Shown: positions 50,645 through 59,686, counted from the stretch's first letter. The stretch: DNA of 64,000 bases from AP-16 sp046727735 (GCA_046727735.1 JBKPDF010000008.1:62001-126000); one strand, 5' to 3'. Made by a program: numbers and translations. Notes: generated by a model from the letters alone, not told the origin.

Positions 50645-52321
50645 GTGCCCGTCATGACCGGAAAGCGCGCCTTGCTCGAATTGCTGAAACAGGAGGGCGT
50701 CGAGATCCTGTTCGGCAATCCGGGAACGACCGAGCTGCCGCTGATGGACGCGCTCGCGGCCGAGAACGAGCTGCGCTACGTGCTCGCGCTCCAGGAGGCG
50801 GCGGTCGTCGCCATGGCCGACGGCTATGCCCAGGCTTCCGGCAAGCTCACGGTCGTCAACCTGCACATCGCGCCCGGCTTGGGCAACGGCATGGGCATGC
50901 TCTACGACGCCCAGAAGGCGGGCGCGCCGATTCTCGTGACAGCCGGCCAGCACGATCAGGGCTTCGATGTCACCGAGCCGATCCTGTGGGCCGATCTGCC
51001 GCGGCTGGCGCGGCCGCTGGTCAAATGGTCGACCGAGGTGCATCGCCTGCCCGACCTGCCGCGCATCGTGCATCGCGCGGCAAAAACCGCGCTCGCGCCG
51101 CCGACCGGCCCCGTGTTTCTGTCGCTGCCGGGCGACATCCTCAACGCCGAAGCGGAGCTCGAGCTTTCCGCCCCGACCCGGATCGCGCCGCGGCTGCGCG
51201 GCGACCGCGCGGCGATCGAGGCGGCGGCCGTGCTTCTGGCGCAAGCCGAGCGGCCGTTGCTCATTGCGGGCGACGCGGTCGCGCAGAGCCGCGCCCACGC
51301 CGAGCTCGTCGAGCTGGCGGAGCTCCTCGGTGCGCCGGTATTCGCCGAGGGCATCGCCAACACCGCGTCGTTTCCGGCCTCGCATCCGCTGTTCAAGGGC
51401 GCGATGGTGCGCATGGCGCCGTGGGTGCGGAACGCGCTCGAGGAGCACGACGTGCTGTTCTCGGTCGGCGGCGATCTCTTCACGTTGTCGCTCCCCTCGC
51501 CGGTCGAGCCGGTGCCGGAGAAGCTCAAGATCGTCCATCTCGACGTCGATCCGTGGGAGCTCGGCAAGAACCATCCGGCCGAGGTCGCGATCCTCGGCGA
51601 TCCGAAGGCGAGCCTGCCGGAAATCAGTGTCGCCGTGCGCGAGCGCATGACGAGCGGCGCGCGGATGCGGGCGCGGGAGCGTCTCGATGCGGCCGCGCGA
51701 GCGATTGCCGTAGCGCGCGAGGACCTCAGGGCCAAGGCGCGCGATGCATCGGACCGCCGGCCGGTCGAGGCGACCGCACTGCTCCATGCGATCGGCGAGA
51801 TGCTGCCGCGCGACGCGATCGTCATCGACGAGGCGATCTCGTCGAACCGCGGCATGCGCGAGCTCATCCGCAGTGACGACGAGCAGAGCTTTTTCGGCTT
51901 GCGCGGCGGCGGCATCGGCTGGGGCCTGCCGGCCGCAATCGGTGTGAAGCTCGCGCTGCCGGATCGGCCGGTGGTCGGGCTGATCGGCGACGGCAGCGCC
52001 ATGTACACCTGCCAGGCGCTGTGGACCGCGGCGCATGAGCGCATCGGCGCGATTTTCGTGATCCTCAACAACAGCTCCTACCGCATCCTCAAGCAGCGCG
52101 TGCACGCATTGCGCGGACACGCGGCGCAGAGCGATATCTATGTCGGCATGGAGCTCACCGATCCGGCGATCGATTTCGTGACGCTCGCGCGCGCCCTCGG
52201 GGTTGCGGCCGAACGTGCGCACACCGTCGCCGACGCGACCGATCTCCTCGGTCGGGCGCTCGCCGACGGCGCGCCCATGCTGATCGAGGTGATGCTCGAC
52301 CGCGCCTTCAAGCCGGTATGA
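50645..52321 (+). CDS. thiamine-diphosphate enzyme, benzoylformate decarboxylase-like
   Basis: A 558-residue ThDP enzyme from GTG 50645, with GGAG 7 bases upstream; ATG 50654 is an alternative. The N-terminal domain has FGNPGTTELP and Glu51 in LALQEAAVV (ylide-forming Glu). VNLHIAPGLGNGMG gives His74, equivalent to His70 of P. putida benzoylformate decarboxylase. The ThDP/Mg motif is GDGS (448-451) to NN (475-476). The second active-site His of that enzyme (His281) seems replaced in GGDLFTLSLPSP. It probably decarboxylates an aromatic or branched 2-oxo acid. Confidence 0.85.
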   Translation: MPVMTGKRALLELLKQEGVEILFGNPGTTELPLMDALAAENELRYVLALQEAAVVAMADGYAQASGKLTVVNLHIAPGLGNGMGMLYDAQKAGAPILVTAGQHDQGFDVTEPILWADLPRLARPLVKWSTEVHRLPDLPRIVHRAAKTALAPPTGPVFLSLPGDILNAEAELELSAPTRIAPRLRGDRAAIEAAAVLLAQAERPLLIAGDAVAQSRAHAELVELAELLGAPVFAEGIANTASFPASHPLFKGAMVRMAPWVRNALEEHDVLFSVGGDLFTLSLPSPVEPVPEKLKIVHLDVDPWELGKNHPAEVAILGDPKASLPEISVAVRERMTSGARMRARERLDAAARAIAVAREDLRAKARDASDRRPVEATALLHAIGEMLPRDAIVIDEAISSNRGMRELIRSDDEQSFFGLRGGGIGWGLPAAIGVKLALPDRPVVGLIGDGSAMYTCQALWTAAHERIGAIFVILNNSSYRILKQRVHALRGHAAQSDIYVGMELTDPAIDFVTLARALGVAAERAHTVADATDLLGRALADGAPMLIEVMLDRAFKPV

Positions 52322-52336
52322 GTTATCCTCGCGGCC

Positions 52337-52470
52337 GGTCGTTCCGGCCGAGCGCGACGCGCGAGAGCCGGAACCCATGAACACATTCGTCTGTACAGCT
52401 CGACAGCTCGCTAGACCGTGTTCATGGATCCCGGCTCTCGCTCGCTGTGATCGCTCGACCGGGATGACGG
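52337..52470. repeat. two-armed palindromic repeat, third copy
   Basis: GGTCGTTCCGGCC...GCCGGAACCCATGAACAC and GTGTTCATGGATCCCGGC...CCGGGATGACGG (each arm partly given). Same architecture as the repeats within the urease operon at 12.1 and 14.7 kb. Confidence 0.8.
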
Positions 52471-52531
52471 CTTACGATGCCCGTTTCCGCTTGTTCCGCT
52501 CTATGGGAAGATGCGCAGAACCACCGGAGTA

Positions 52532-53704
52532 ATGCCCATCGATTTCGCGCTTTCCCAGGATCAGGAGGCGGTGCGCGAGGCGATCGCGAAAATCTGCGCG
52601 CGCTTCGACGAGGACTATTGGCTCGAGCGCGACCGCGAAGGCGGCTTCCCCCACGATTTCCACCAAGCGCTCGCGGCGGGCGGCTGGCTCGGCATCGCCA
52701 TGCCGGAAACCTACGGCGGCTCGGGGCTCGGTATCACCGAAGCCGCCCTCATGATGCAGACGATTGCGGAATCCGGCGCCGGCATGGCGGGCGCTTCCGC
52801 CGTGCACATGAACATTTTCGGGCTCAATCCCGTGGTCGTGTTCGGCACCGATGCACAGAAGCGCCGCATGCTGCCGCCGCTGATCGCCGGCCAGGAGAAG
52901 GCCTGCTTCGCGGTGACCGAGCCCAACACCGGTCTCGACACGACGAAGCTCAAGACCCGCGCCGTGCGGCGCGGCGAGCGCTACGTCGTCGACGGCGCCA
53001 AGGTGTGGATCTCGACCGCGCAGGTAGCCGACAAGATGCTGTTGCTCGCGCGCACGACGCTGCTCGAAGAAGTGCAAGAGCCGACCGAAGGCCTGAGCTT
53101 GTTCTATACCGATTTCGACCGACGCCGCATCGAGGTGCGCGAAATCGAGAAGATGGGCCGCAAGGCCGTCGATTCCAATCAGCTGTTCATCGATGGCCTC
53201 GAAGTGCCCGCCGAGGACCGCATCGGCGAGGAGGGCCAGGGCTTCCGGTTGATCCTTCACGGGCTCAACCCGGAGCGCATCCTGATCGCCGCGGAGGCGG
53301 TCGGGCTCGGGCGCGCGGCGCTGCGGCGCGCGACCGCGTATGCGAAGGAGCGGATCGTGTTCGGCCGCCCGATCGGACAGAACCAGGCGATCCAACATCC
53401 GCTCGCCGAATGCTGGATCGAGCTCGAAGCCGCGCAACTGATGGTGCTCTCGGCCGCCTGGCAGTACGACAAGGGTCTGCCCTGCGGGCCTGCCGCGAAC
53501 GCCGCGAAATATCTCGCCGCCGAAACCGGGTTCAAAACCTGCGAGACCGCGGTGATGACACTCGGCGGCTACGGCTACGCCAAGGAATATCACGTCGAGC
53601 GCTACATGCGCGAAATCCTGATCCCGCGCATCGCGCCGGTCAGCCCGCAGCTGATCCTATGCTTCATCGCCGAAAAGGTGCTCGGATTGCCGAAGTCGTA
53701 TTGA
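52532..53704 (+). CDS. acyl-CoA dehydrogenase (first of three)
   Basis: A 390-residue flavoenzyme from ATG 52532 (MPIDFALSQDQEAVREAIAK); ATG 52511 would add 7. It has the FAD/acyl motif CFAVTEPNTGLDTTKLKTRA, WISTAQVADKMLLLAR, RIVFGRPIGQNQAIQHPLAE and TLGGYGYAKEYHVERYMRE (in parts). At the canonical catalytic Glu position the sequence reads RIAPVSPQLIL, so the base must come from elsewhere if it is active. It is co-directional with the ThDP enzyme. Confidence 0.9.
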   Translation: MPIDFALSQDQEAVREAIAKICARFDEDYWLERDREGGFPHDFHQALAAGGWLGIAMPETYGGSGLGITEAALMMQTIAESGAGMAGASAVHMNIFGLNPVVVFGTDAQKRRMLPPLIAGQEKACFAVTEPNTGLDTTKLKTRAVRRGERYVVDGAKVWISTAQVADKMLLLARTTLLEEVQEPTEGLSLFYTDFDRRRIEVREIEKMGRKAVDSNQLFIDGLEVPAEDRIGEEGQGFRLILHGLNPERILIAAEAVGLGRAALRRATAYAKERIVFGRPIGQNQAIQHPLAECWIELEAAQLMVLSAAWQYDKGLPCGPAANAAKYLAAETGFKTCETAVMTLGGYGYAKEYHVERYMREILIPRIAPVSPQLILCFIAEKVLGLPKSY

Positions 53705-53802
53705 GCACCGCGGTGCATGCCGCAGGCGGGCGGCATGCGTCCCGAGCGCGCCGGCGCGCCGCGCAGGCCTCTGTGATTGGATGCATCGAGCAAAGGAGAA
53801 GG

Positions 53803-53943
53803 ATGAAAAAAACTAAGAATCGGGGTTACGAGCTGAGCAGTGGCAATGTGTTTGCTGACCTCGGCTTCAAAGATTCCGAGCAGGAACTGCTCTTCCTCGT
53901 CCTGATCGCGGGCGCGGTTGCGATCCGCCGGGCCGCCGAATGA
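53803..53943 (+). pseudogene. truncated HigA/XRE-type antitoxin remnant
   Basis: ATG 53803 with AGGAGAAGG directly upstream. Residues 1-30 (ELSSGNVFADLGFKDSEQELL) match the N-terminus of XRE-family HigA-like antitoxins. The helix-turn-helix part is missing; the frame turns into FLVLIAGAVAIRRAAE and stops at 53943, overlapping the CoA-transferase start as ATGA. Codon use (AAA, ACT, AAT) is AT-richer than its neighbours. No toxin gene is adjacent. It may now serve only as a leader coupling translation. Confidence 0.65.
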
Positions 53944-55367
53944 CCGCGCCCGCGCAGCAGCACGCGGTCGCGCCCAATCTCGCCGCGCGGGCGCTCTCGA
54001 AACTTTGGCGCGAATTCGGACACGATCCGGCCGCACTGGAAGCAATCGAGCTCACCGGCGCCGATCCCGTGCTGCCGTCATCGTTTGCGGTCGGCGCTGC
54101 CGCGCAGGCGAGCATCGCGGCGGCAGCGCTCGCGGCGGCCGAGCTGTGGCGGCTGCGCACCGGGCAGCGCCAGCGCGTCGCGGTCGACATGCGAGGAGCC
54201 GCAATCGAGTGCCGCAGCGAGCGCTATCTGCGCGTCGCCGGCCGGCAGGCGCCGGATCTCTGGGACAAGATCGCCGGCACCTACCGGTGCGGCGACGGGC
54301 GCTGGGTGCGGCTGCACACGAATTTTCCGCATCACCGCGACGGCGTGCTGAAATTGCTCGGCTGCGCCTACGACCGGGAGGCGGTCGGACGGGCATTGCA
54401 GAATTGGCGGGCGGAGGATTTCGAGACCGCGGCCGCCGAGAACGGCTTGGTCGTGAGCGCGATGCGCTCGTTCGCCGAATGGGACGCGCATCCCCAGAGC
54501 CGCGCGGTGGCCGGTCTCCCGGTGTTTTCGATCGAGCGGATCGGCGATGCGCCGGCCGAGCCGCTGCCGCAGGCTGGCTCGCGTCCTCTGTCCGGCGTCC
54601 GGGTGCTCGATCTCACCCGCATCATCGCGGGCCCGGTCTGCGGACGCGCCCTCGCCGCGCACGGCGCCGACGTGTTGCTCGTCACCTCCCCGCACCTGCC
54701 CTTTGTCGAGCAGCTCGTGATCGACACCGGGCGCGGAAAATTATCGACGCACATCGATTTGCGCGATGCCGCCGGCCGCGAAACCCTCGGCTCGCTCCTG
54801 CGCAGCGCCGACGCGTTCGTCCAGGGCTATCGGCCCGGCGGCCTCGCCGCGCTCGGCTTCGGGCCGCAGGCGGCAGCGCGGATCCGGCCGGGCATCGTCT
54901 ACGTGTCGCTCTCGGCCTACGGCCACGAAGGGCCTTGGCGCGCGCGGCGCGGCTACGATTCGCTCGTGCAGACCGCAAGCGGCTTCAACCACGCCGAGGC
55001 GCAGGCGGCCGGCAGCGACAAGCCGCATCCGCTGCCGATGCAGGTGCTCGACCACGCGACCGGGTATTTCATGGCGTTCGGCGCCATGACGGCGCTCGCC
55101 CGGCGGATGCGGCAGGGCGGCAGCTGGCACGTGCGCGTCTCGCTGGCGCAGACCGGCTATTGGGTGCGCAATCTCGGACGCGTCGAGAACGGCCTTGCCT
55201 CTCCCGATCCGAAATTCGACGACGTGCGCGATCTCCTGGACGAAGCGGATTCCGGATTCGGCCGACTGACGTTTGTCTCCCACGCGGCGAAGCTGTCGGA
55301 GACGCCGGCGCATTGGTCCCGCCCCTCGGTGCCGCTCGGCACCGGCCCGCCCGCCTGGCCGACCTAG
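53940..55367 (+). CDS. class III (CaiB/BaiF-type) CoA-transferase
   Basis: A 475-residue protein whose ATG overlaps the preceding stop (ATGA). The main CaiB/Frc motifs lie after residue 215: LSGVRVLDLTRIIAGPVCGRALAAHGADVLLV (in parts), FVQGYRPGGLAALGFGP, YVSLSAYGHEGPW and RRGYDSLVQTASGF. The first ~210 residues resemble the family's linker and small domain, giving the long layout seen in some bacterial carnitine dehydratase-like proteins. It would move CoA between acids, making the substrate for the dehydrogenases downstream. Confidence 0.88.
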   Translation: MTAPAQQHAVAPNLAARALSKLWREFGHDPAALEAIELTGADPVLPSSFAVGAAAQASIAAAALAAAELWRLRTGQRQRVAVDMRGAAIECRSERYLRVAGRQAPDLWDKIAGTYRCGDGRWVRLHTNFPHHRDGVLKLLGCAYDREAVGRALQNWRAEDFETAAAENGLVVSAMRSFAEWDAHPQSRAVAGLPVFSIERIGDAPAEPLPQAGSRPLSGVRVLDLTRIIAGPVCGRALAAHGADVLLVTSPHLPFVEQLVIDTGRGKLSTHIDLRDAAGRETLGSLLRSADAFVQGYRPGGLAALGFGPQAAARIRPGIVYVSLSAYGHEGPWRARRGYDSLVQTASGFNHAEAQAAGSDKPHPLPMQVLDHATGYFMAFGAMTALARRMRQGGSWHVRVSLAQTGYWVRNLGRVENGLASPDPKFDDVRDLLDEADSGFGRLTFVSHAAKLSETPAHWSRPSVPLGTGPPAWPT

Positions 55368-55420
55368 AACCGGCTGCTTTGCCTTTCTGGGCGCAACCGG
55401 GAATACTGGTCTTTCGCGGG

Positions 55421-55492
55421 CCGGCCGTCATCCTGAGGTGCGAGGCCCGAAGGGCCGAGCCTAAGGACGGCCGGCCTCCTCAGGGTGACGAG
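55421..55492. repeat. palindromic CATCCTGAGGTGC-type repeat
   Basis: CCGGCCGTCATCCTGAGG...CTCAGGGTGACGAG, with an inner GGCCCGAAGGGCC loop and a GGACGGCCGG arm. This type is common between genes in Nitrobacteraceae. It lies between the CoA-transferase and the second dehydrogenase. Confidence 0.8.
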
Positions 55493-55508
55493 ACTCGAAA
55501 ATCCTTCC

Positions 55509-56621
55509 ATGAATTTCGATTTCTCCGACGATCTGAAGCTCTTGCGCGAGCAGGCGCGCAAATTCTTGGGCGAACGCTCATCGCTCAAATCGGTGCGCAA
55601 GATTCTCGAGGGCGCCGCGCCCTACGACGCGGAGCTGTGGAAGGGCGTGGCCCAGATGGGTTGGCTCGGCGCCGCGATCCCGGAAAACTACGGCGGAGCC
55701 GGGCTCGGCTACGACGGCCTTTGCGTGCTGGCCGAGGAAATGGGACATGCGCTGGCGCCGATCCCGTTCTCCTCCTCGATCTATCTCGCCAGCGAAGCGA
55801 TTCTGGCGGCCGGCAGCGAAGCACAGAAACGCGCCTATCTGCCCAAGCTCGCCGCGGGCGAGCGGATCGGCACGCTGGCATTCGCGGAGGGTACCGGCAA
55901 TCCCGATGCGGTGCGGGTCGGCGCGCGCGTGCAGAACGGAAAGCTGACCGGCACCAAGCTGCCGGTCCCCGACGGCGGAATCGCCGATTTCGCGGTGGTC
56001 GCGGCCGACGGCACGGGCGCGGCATCGCTCTATCTCGTCGATCTGCGCCATTCCGGGGTGGGCAAGACTGCGCTCAAGAGCCTCGACCCGACCCGCAACC
56101 AGGCGAAGCTCGTGTTCGAGGACGTTCCGGCCGAGCCGCTCGGTTCCGCCGGGCAGGCTCTCGAGCTGATCCGTTCGCTGTTCGATCGCGCGGCCGTGCT
56201 GCTCGCATTCGAGCAGGTCGGCGGTGCGCAGGCGTGCCTGGAAATGGCGCGAAGCTACGCGACCGAGCGCTATGCCTTCGGCCGCCCCATCGGATCTTTC
56301 CAGGCGATCAAGCACAAGCTCGCCGACGTTTACGTTGCAACCGAGCTTGCCCGCTCCAACGCCTATTACGGCGCGTGGGCGCTCGCGAGCGACGCCGCGG
56401 AGCTGCCGGTCGCGGCCGCGGCCGCGCGCGTATCGGCAACCGATGCCTTCCATCTCGCATCCAAGGAGAACATCCAGACCCATGGCGGGATCGGGTTCAC
56501 CTGGGAGGCCGATTGCCACCTCTATTACCGGCGCTCGAAATTGCTGGCGACCGCTGTCGGCACCGCGCCTTACTGGAAGGACCGGCTGATCTCCGAGCTC
56601 GAACGGCGCAACGCGCCCTGA
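55509..56621 (+). CDS. acyl-CoA dehydrogenase (second; small-subunit type)
   Basis: A 370-residue flavoprotein-like subunit from ATG 55509. MNFDFSDDLKLLREQARKFL, GWLGAAIPENYGGAGLGYDGL (in parts), RYAFGRPIGSFQAIKHKLAD and the C-terminal ENIQTHGGIGFTWEADCHLYYRR (in parts) match partners that form heteromeric acyl-CoA dehydrogenases. It is followed after 12 bases by the third dehydrogenase, typical of paired subunits. Confidence 0.9.
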   Translation: MNFDFSDDLKLLREQARKFLGERSSLKSVRKILEGAAPYDAELWKGVAQMGWLGAAIPENYGGAGLGYDGLCVLAEEMGHALAPIPFSSSIYLASEAILAAGSEAQKRAYLPKLAAGERIGTLAFAEGTGNPDAVRVGARVQNGKLTGTKLPVPDGGIADFAVVAADGTGAASLYLVDLRHSGVGKTALKSLDPTRNQAKLVFEDVPAEPLGSAGQALELIRSLFDRAAVLLAFEQVGGAQACLEMARSYATERYAFGRPIGSFQAIKHKLADVYVATELARSNAYYGAWALASDAAELPVAAAAARVSATDAFHLASKENIQTHGGIGFTWEADCHLYYRRSKLLATAVGTAPYWKDRLISELERRNAP

Positions 56622-56633
56622 AGGGAACCGCGC

Positions 56634-57878
56634 ATGGATTTCGAAGACACCCCGGAAGAAGCCGCGTTCCGCGCCGAGGCGCGCGCGTTCCTCGACAAGA
56701 ACGCCGAGCGCAAGACCGACGCCAAGAGCTTTCATCGCGGCCGCTACATCCCCGAGCACAACATCCCGGAGACGATCGGTGCCGCGAAGGCCTGGCAAGC
56801 CAAGAAGGCGGACGCGGGGTTTGCCGGCATCACCTGGCCCAAGCAATGGGGCGGCCGCGGCGGCACGCCGATCCAGCAGGTGATCTACGACCAGGAAGAG
56901 CAGAATTACGTCGTACCGCGCGGCGTCTTCGAGATCGGGCTCGGCATGTGCATCCCGGTGCTGATGGTCTACGGCAAGCCCGGGCATCTCGAGCGTCACG
57001 TGCGCCCCGCCCTGCGCGGCGAAGAAATCTGGTGCCAGCTGTTCTCGGAGCCTGCCGCCGGCTCGGATCTAGCGGGCCTGCGTACCCGCGCGGTCAGCGA
57101 CGGCGACGACTGGATCGTGAACGGGCAGAAGATCTGGACCTCCGGCGCGCATTTCTCCGATTTCGGCATTCTGGTCACGCGCACGGATCCCAATGTGCCG
57201 AAGCACGCCGGCCTCACGTTCTTCTTCGTGGACATGAAATCGCCCGGCATCGAGGTGCGCCGCATCAAGCAGATTTCCGGCGGCTCGAATTTCAACGAGG
57301 TGTTCTTTACCGACGTGCGCGTGCCCGACAGCCAGCGGCTCGGCAAAGTCGGGGAAGGCTGGAAGGTCTCGATCACCACGTTGATGACCGAGCGGCTCGC
57401 GGTCGGTGACGCGCCGGGGCCGGATTTCGCCGATATCTTCGCGCTGGCGCGCGCGCTCGAGCTCGACGAGGGGCCGGCGCTCCGCAACCCGGCCGTCCGC
57501 GACAAGCTCGCCGACTGGTACGTGAAGACCCAAGGCCTCAAGTACACGAAATTCCGCACCATGACGGCGCTCTCGCGCGGACAGACGCCGGGCCCGGAGG
57601 CCTCGATCGCCAAGCTGGTGAGCGCCAGCAAGCTCCAGGACATAGCCTCCTACGGCATCGATCTCCTCGGCATGTCCGGCTCGGTGATGGATCCGGAACT
57701 CGCGCCGATGCAAGCCTGGTTCCAGGAGGCGCTGCTCTATGCTCCGGGCATGCGCATTGCCGGCGGCAGCGACGAGATCTTGCGCAACATCATTGCCGAA
57801 CGGGTCTTGGGCCTCCCGTCCGATATCCGGGTCGACAAGGACGTGCCGTTCAATCAGCTCAGGACGGGCAAGCGCTGA
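56634..57878 (+). CDS. acyl-CoA dehydrogenase (third; large-subunit type)
   Basis: A 414-residue partner from ATG 56634. FAGITWPKQWGGRGG, QLFSEPAAGSDLAGLRTRAV (FAD loop), DDWIVNGQKIWTSGAHFSDFGIL (in parts), KQISGGSNFNEVFFTDVRVPD (in parts) and the ending GMRIAGGSDEILRNIIAERVLGLP (in parts) are characteristic. The position of the medium-chain catalytic Glu reads AGG, as in many bacterial heteromeric enzymes, which use a different Glu. It probably forms a heterotetramer with the gene before it. Confidence 0.92.
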   Translation: MDFEDTPEEAAFRAEARAFLDKNAERKTDAKSFHRGRYIPEHNIPETIGAAKAWQAKKADAGFAGITWPKQWGGRGGTPIQQVIYDQEEQNYVVPRGVFEIGLGMCIPVLMVYGKPGHLERHVRPALRGEEIWCQLFSEPAAGSDLAGLRTRAVSDGDDWIVNGQKIWTSGAHFSDFGILVTRTDPNVPKHAGLTFFFVDMKSPGIEVRRIKQISGGSNFNEVFFTDVRVPDSQRLGKVGEGWKVSITTLMTERLAVGDAPGPDFADIFALARALELDEGPALRNPAVRDKLADWYVKTQGLKYTKFRTMTALSRGQTPGPEASIAKLVSASKLQDIASYGIDLLGMSGSVMDPELAPMQAWFQEALLYAPGMRIAGGSDEILRNIIAERVLGLPSDIRVDKDVPFNQLRTGKR

Positions 57879-57908
57879 CAGCGCGCGATCGGCCGCGAAG
57901 GAGAACGC

Positions 57909-58610
57909 ATGCGACGGGCGAAAGTGGGGGCCGCTTTGTTCTTGCTCGCGATCGGGGCGCCGGAATGCTTCGCGCCGGTCGAAGCTTCGGCCGATAATTT
58001 GCACCAGAAATTCGGGCCGACCTGGAGCTGCAGCAAGCTCGGCTCGGTCGAATACAGCCTCTACCGCGCGTGCAAGATCTGCGAAGACAATTGCCAGGAT
58101 TTCTTCGGCGACAGTGAGAAGACCGGGCATTGCGTGCCGAGAGAGGGCGCCGCGGGCAGTTGTCCAACATCGGCCGCGGCGGCTCCGCCGCCGCCCCAGA
58201 CCACGCCGATCGCAGTCGGGATCGACCCGCCCTCCCGGTCGCCGACGCAGGACCCCGCCTATTTCGAGTTCAAGGTGTGCAACCGCTCCGGGCGCACGGC
58301 GAGCGTCGCCGTCGAGCATCACGTCTCGCCGACCGACCAGAATTTCGTCGTTCGCGGCTGGTGGACGGTTCCGGCGGGCGAATGCCAGGCGATCGGCAAT
58401 TTCCCCAAAGGCTGGTTCTATTACTATGCGGCGGAATACGGCACCGACGCGTTCGAATGGGCCGGCAACGATGCGAAGGTGTGCATCAGCCGGATTGGTC
58501 AGGTCGAGCGGATGCACACCAAGACCACGATCTGCAGCGGCAAATATATGCGCGGGTTCCACTCGGCGCAGATCGATTACCCGAGCGTCACCTGGAATCT
58601 GGACCCCTGA
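57909..58610 (+). CDS. secreted DUF1036-type protein
   Basis: A 233-residue protein from ATG 57909, with AAGGAGAA upstream. A signal peptide (about 1-28) precedes a Cys-rich segment (WSCSKLGSVEYSLYRACKICEDNCQDFF in parts). The DUF1036-like domain is residues about 115-225: FKVCNRSGRTASVAVEHHV, WWTVPAGECQAIGNFPKGWFYYYAAEYG (in parts), VCISRIGQVERM. The family is a beta-sandwich of unknown function, sometimes membrane-anchored. It is probably expressed with the next two small exported genes. Confidence 0.8.
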   Translation: MRRAKVGAALFLLAIGAPECFAPVEASADNLHQKFGPTWSCSKLGSVEYSLYRACKICEDNCQDFFGDSEKTGHCVPREGAAGSCPTSAAAAPPPPQTTPIAVGIDPPSRSPTQDPAYFEFKVCNRSGRTASVAVEHHVSPTDQNFVVRGWWTVPAGECQAIGNFPKGWFYYYAAEYGTDAFEWAGNDAKVCISRIGQVERMHTKTTICSGKYMRGFHSAQIDYPSVTWNLDP

Positions 58611-58684
58611 GCTTGGCGAACCGGACCGCCGACGGGTGGCGACTCAGAACTACGTGGAAGAGTTCGACCGTGGAGAACGCACCC

Positions 58685-59074
58685 ATGCCGCACACTGGCT
58701 TGCGTCTAGGCCTCTCGGCATTTGCCGGCATCCTTTTGAGCTGCACACTGGCATTCGGGCAGGCCCAGCCTCCTTCGGAAGCGCCGCCAGCCCAAGCTTC
58801 ACCCGCGCCGCCGCCGTCCCCCGAACCGGCTCCCGGTGCACCCGCCCCGACCGAGAAGAAGACGCTGACGCTGACTACCGGGTCCACCATGACGAAATGG
58901 AAATGGCAGGAAGTGAAAGCGAAATGGGCGCGCGAGAAGAGCAAATGGGCCGATTGCCGATCGCAAGCCAAGGAACAGAAGCTTCACGCGCCCAAGAGCT
59001 GGCACTTCATGGCGGATTGCATGATCAAAGTCGCGCACCCGCAGCCGCCGGCACCCGAGAAGACAGCTCGTTGA
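58685..59074 (+). CDS. small secreted Trp/Cys protein, PsiF-like motif
   Basis: A 129-residue protein from ATG 58685. The signal ends near LAFGQAQPP; a Pro/Ala linker (about 26-60) follows. The C-terminal part is KWKWQEVKAKWAREKSKWAD, then CRSQAKEQKLHAPKSWHFMADCMIK (in parts), two cysteines framing a helical hairpin as in PsiF repeats. Function unknown. The start was chosen for the signal peptide. Confidence 0.7.
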   Translation: MPHTGLRLGLSAFAGILLSCTLAFGQAQPPSEAPPAQASPAPPPSPEPAPGAPAPTEKKTLTLTTGSTMTKWKWQEVKAKWAREKSKWADCRSQAKEQKLHAPKSWHFMADCMIKVAHPQPPAPEKTAR

Positions 59075-59108
59075 TCCGGAATCGACCCATGGGCGGAATT
59101 GCAGCTTG

Positions 59109-59618
59109 ATGCGGCGGTTCTTGCGAATCGCATCCATTGGGATTGTCGCGGCGGCGCTGCTCCTGCCGAGGAACGGATCCACGCAGGTTCCGTTCAACTC
59201 GGCGCAGGGCGGCTATGCGGTCTCGTTTCCGGCCGAGCCGCGGGAGACGGTGGAGACCAAGCCCGAGGGCAAGATCTTCAGCTACATCGTTCGCCAGCCC
59301 GACGTGGTGTTCGGCAGCTCGCATGCCGAATACAATTCCGATCTCGACGTCGAACAGGAGCTGCAAGCAAACGCGCTGAACTTCGCCGATGCGGTCAAGG
59401 CATCGGTGACCTCGCGGCGGCGCACCGAGATCACCGGCGGGAACGGGGAGAAGCTGCCCGAACTGGAATTCAGCTATGAGAGCGACAAGGTCTCCGGCAA
59501 GGGCATCGTGATCGTATCCAGCCGGCGGTCGATCCTGGTGACGGCCTTTGCGCTCAAGCCGAACGATCGCCGCGCTGCGGTCGACCGATTCTTGCAATCA
59601 TTCAAGCTGGTGCGCTAG
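59109..59618 (+). CDS. secreted protein of unknown function
   Basis: A 169-residue protein from ATG 59109. The signal is short (FLRIASIGIVAAALLLPRNG). The mature part VPFNSAQGGYAVSFPAEP and EISGGNGEKLPELEFSYES-like strands (EITGGNGEKLPELEFSYESD) resemble small periplasmic proteins with a single alpha/beta domain. The ending RRAAVDRFLQSFKLVR is typical of this group. No catalytic motif is seen. Confidence 0.7.
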   Translation: MRRFLRIASIGIVAAALLLPRNGSTQVPFNSAQGGYAVSFPAEPRETVETKPEGKIFSYIVRQPDVVFGSSHAEYNSDLDVEQELQANALNFADAVKASVTSRRRTEITGGNGEKLPELEFSYESDKVSGKGIVIVSSRRSILVTAFALKPNDRRAAVDRFLQSFKLVR

Positions 59619-59686
59619 CTCCGCTGAAGCAATAACGGCGGGTGGCGCGGCCGCGTGAGTCAACCGATGGTTCCGGAGAGGCCGCC

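Noticed and set aside
49775..52384. An 869-residue minus-strand open frame
   Set aside because: Antisense to the MaoC, PaiB and ThDP enzyme genes; its composition is typical of an antisense shadow and it has no motif.
53918..57409. A 1163-residue plus-strand open frame
   Set aside because: It is Arg/Ala-rich without domains and runs out of frame through the CoA-transferase and dehydrogenase genes. It is a high-GC shadow.
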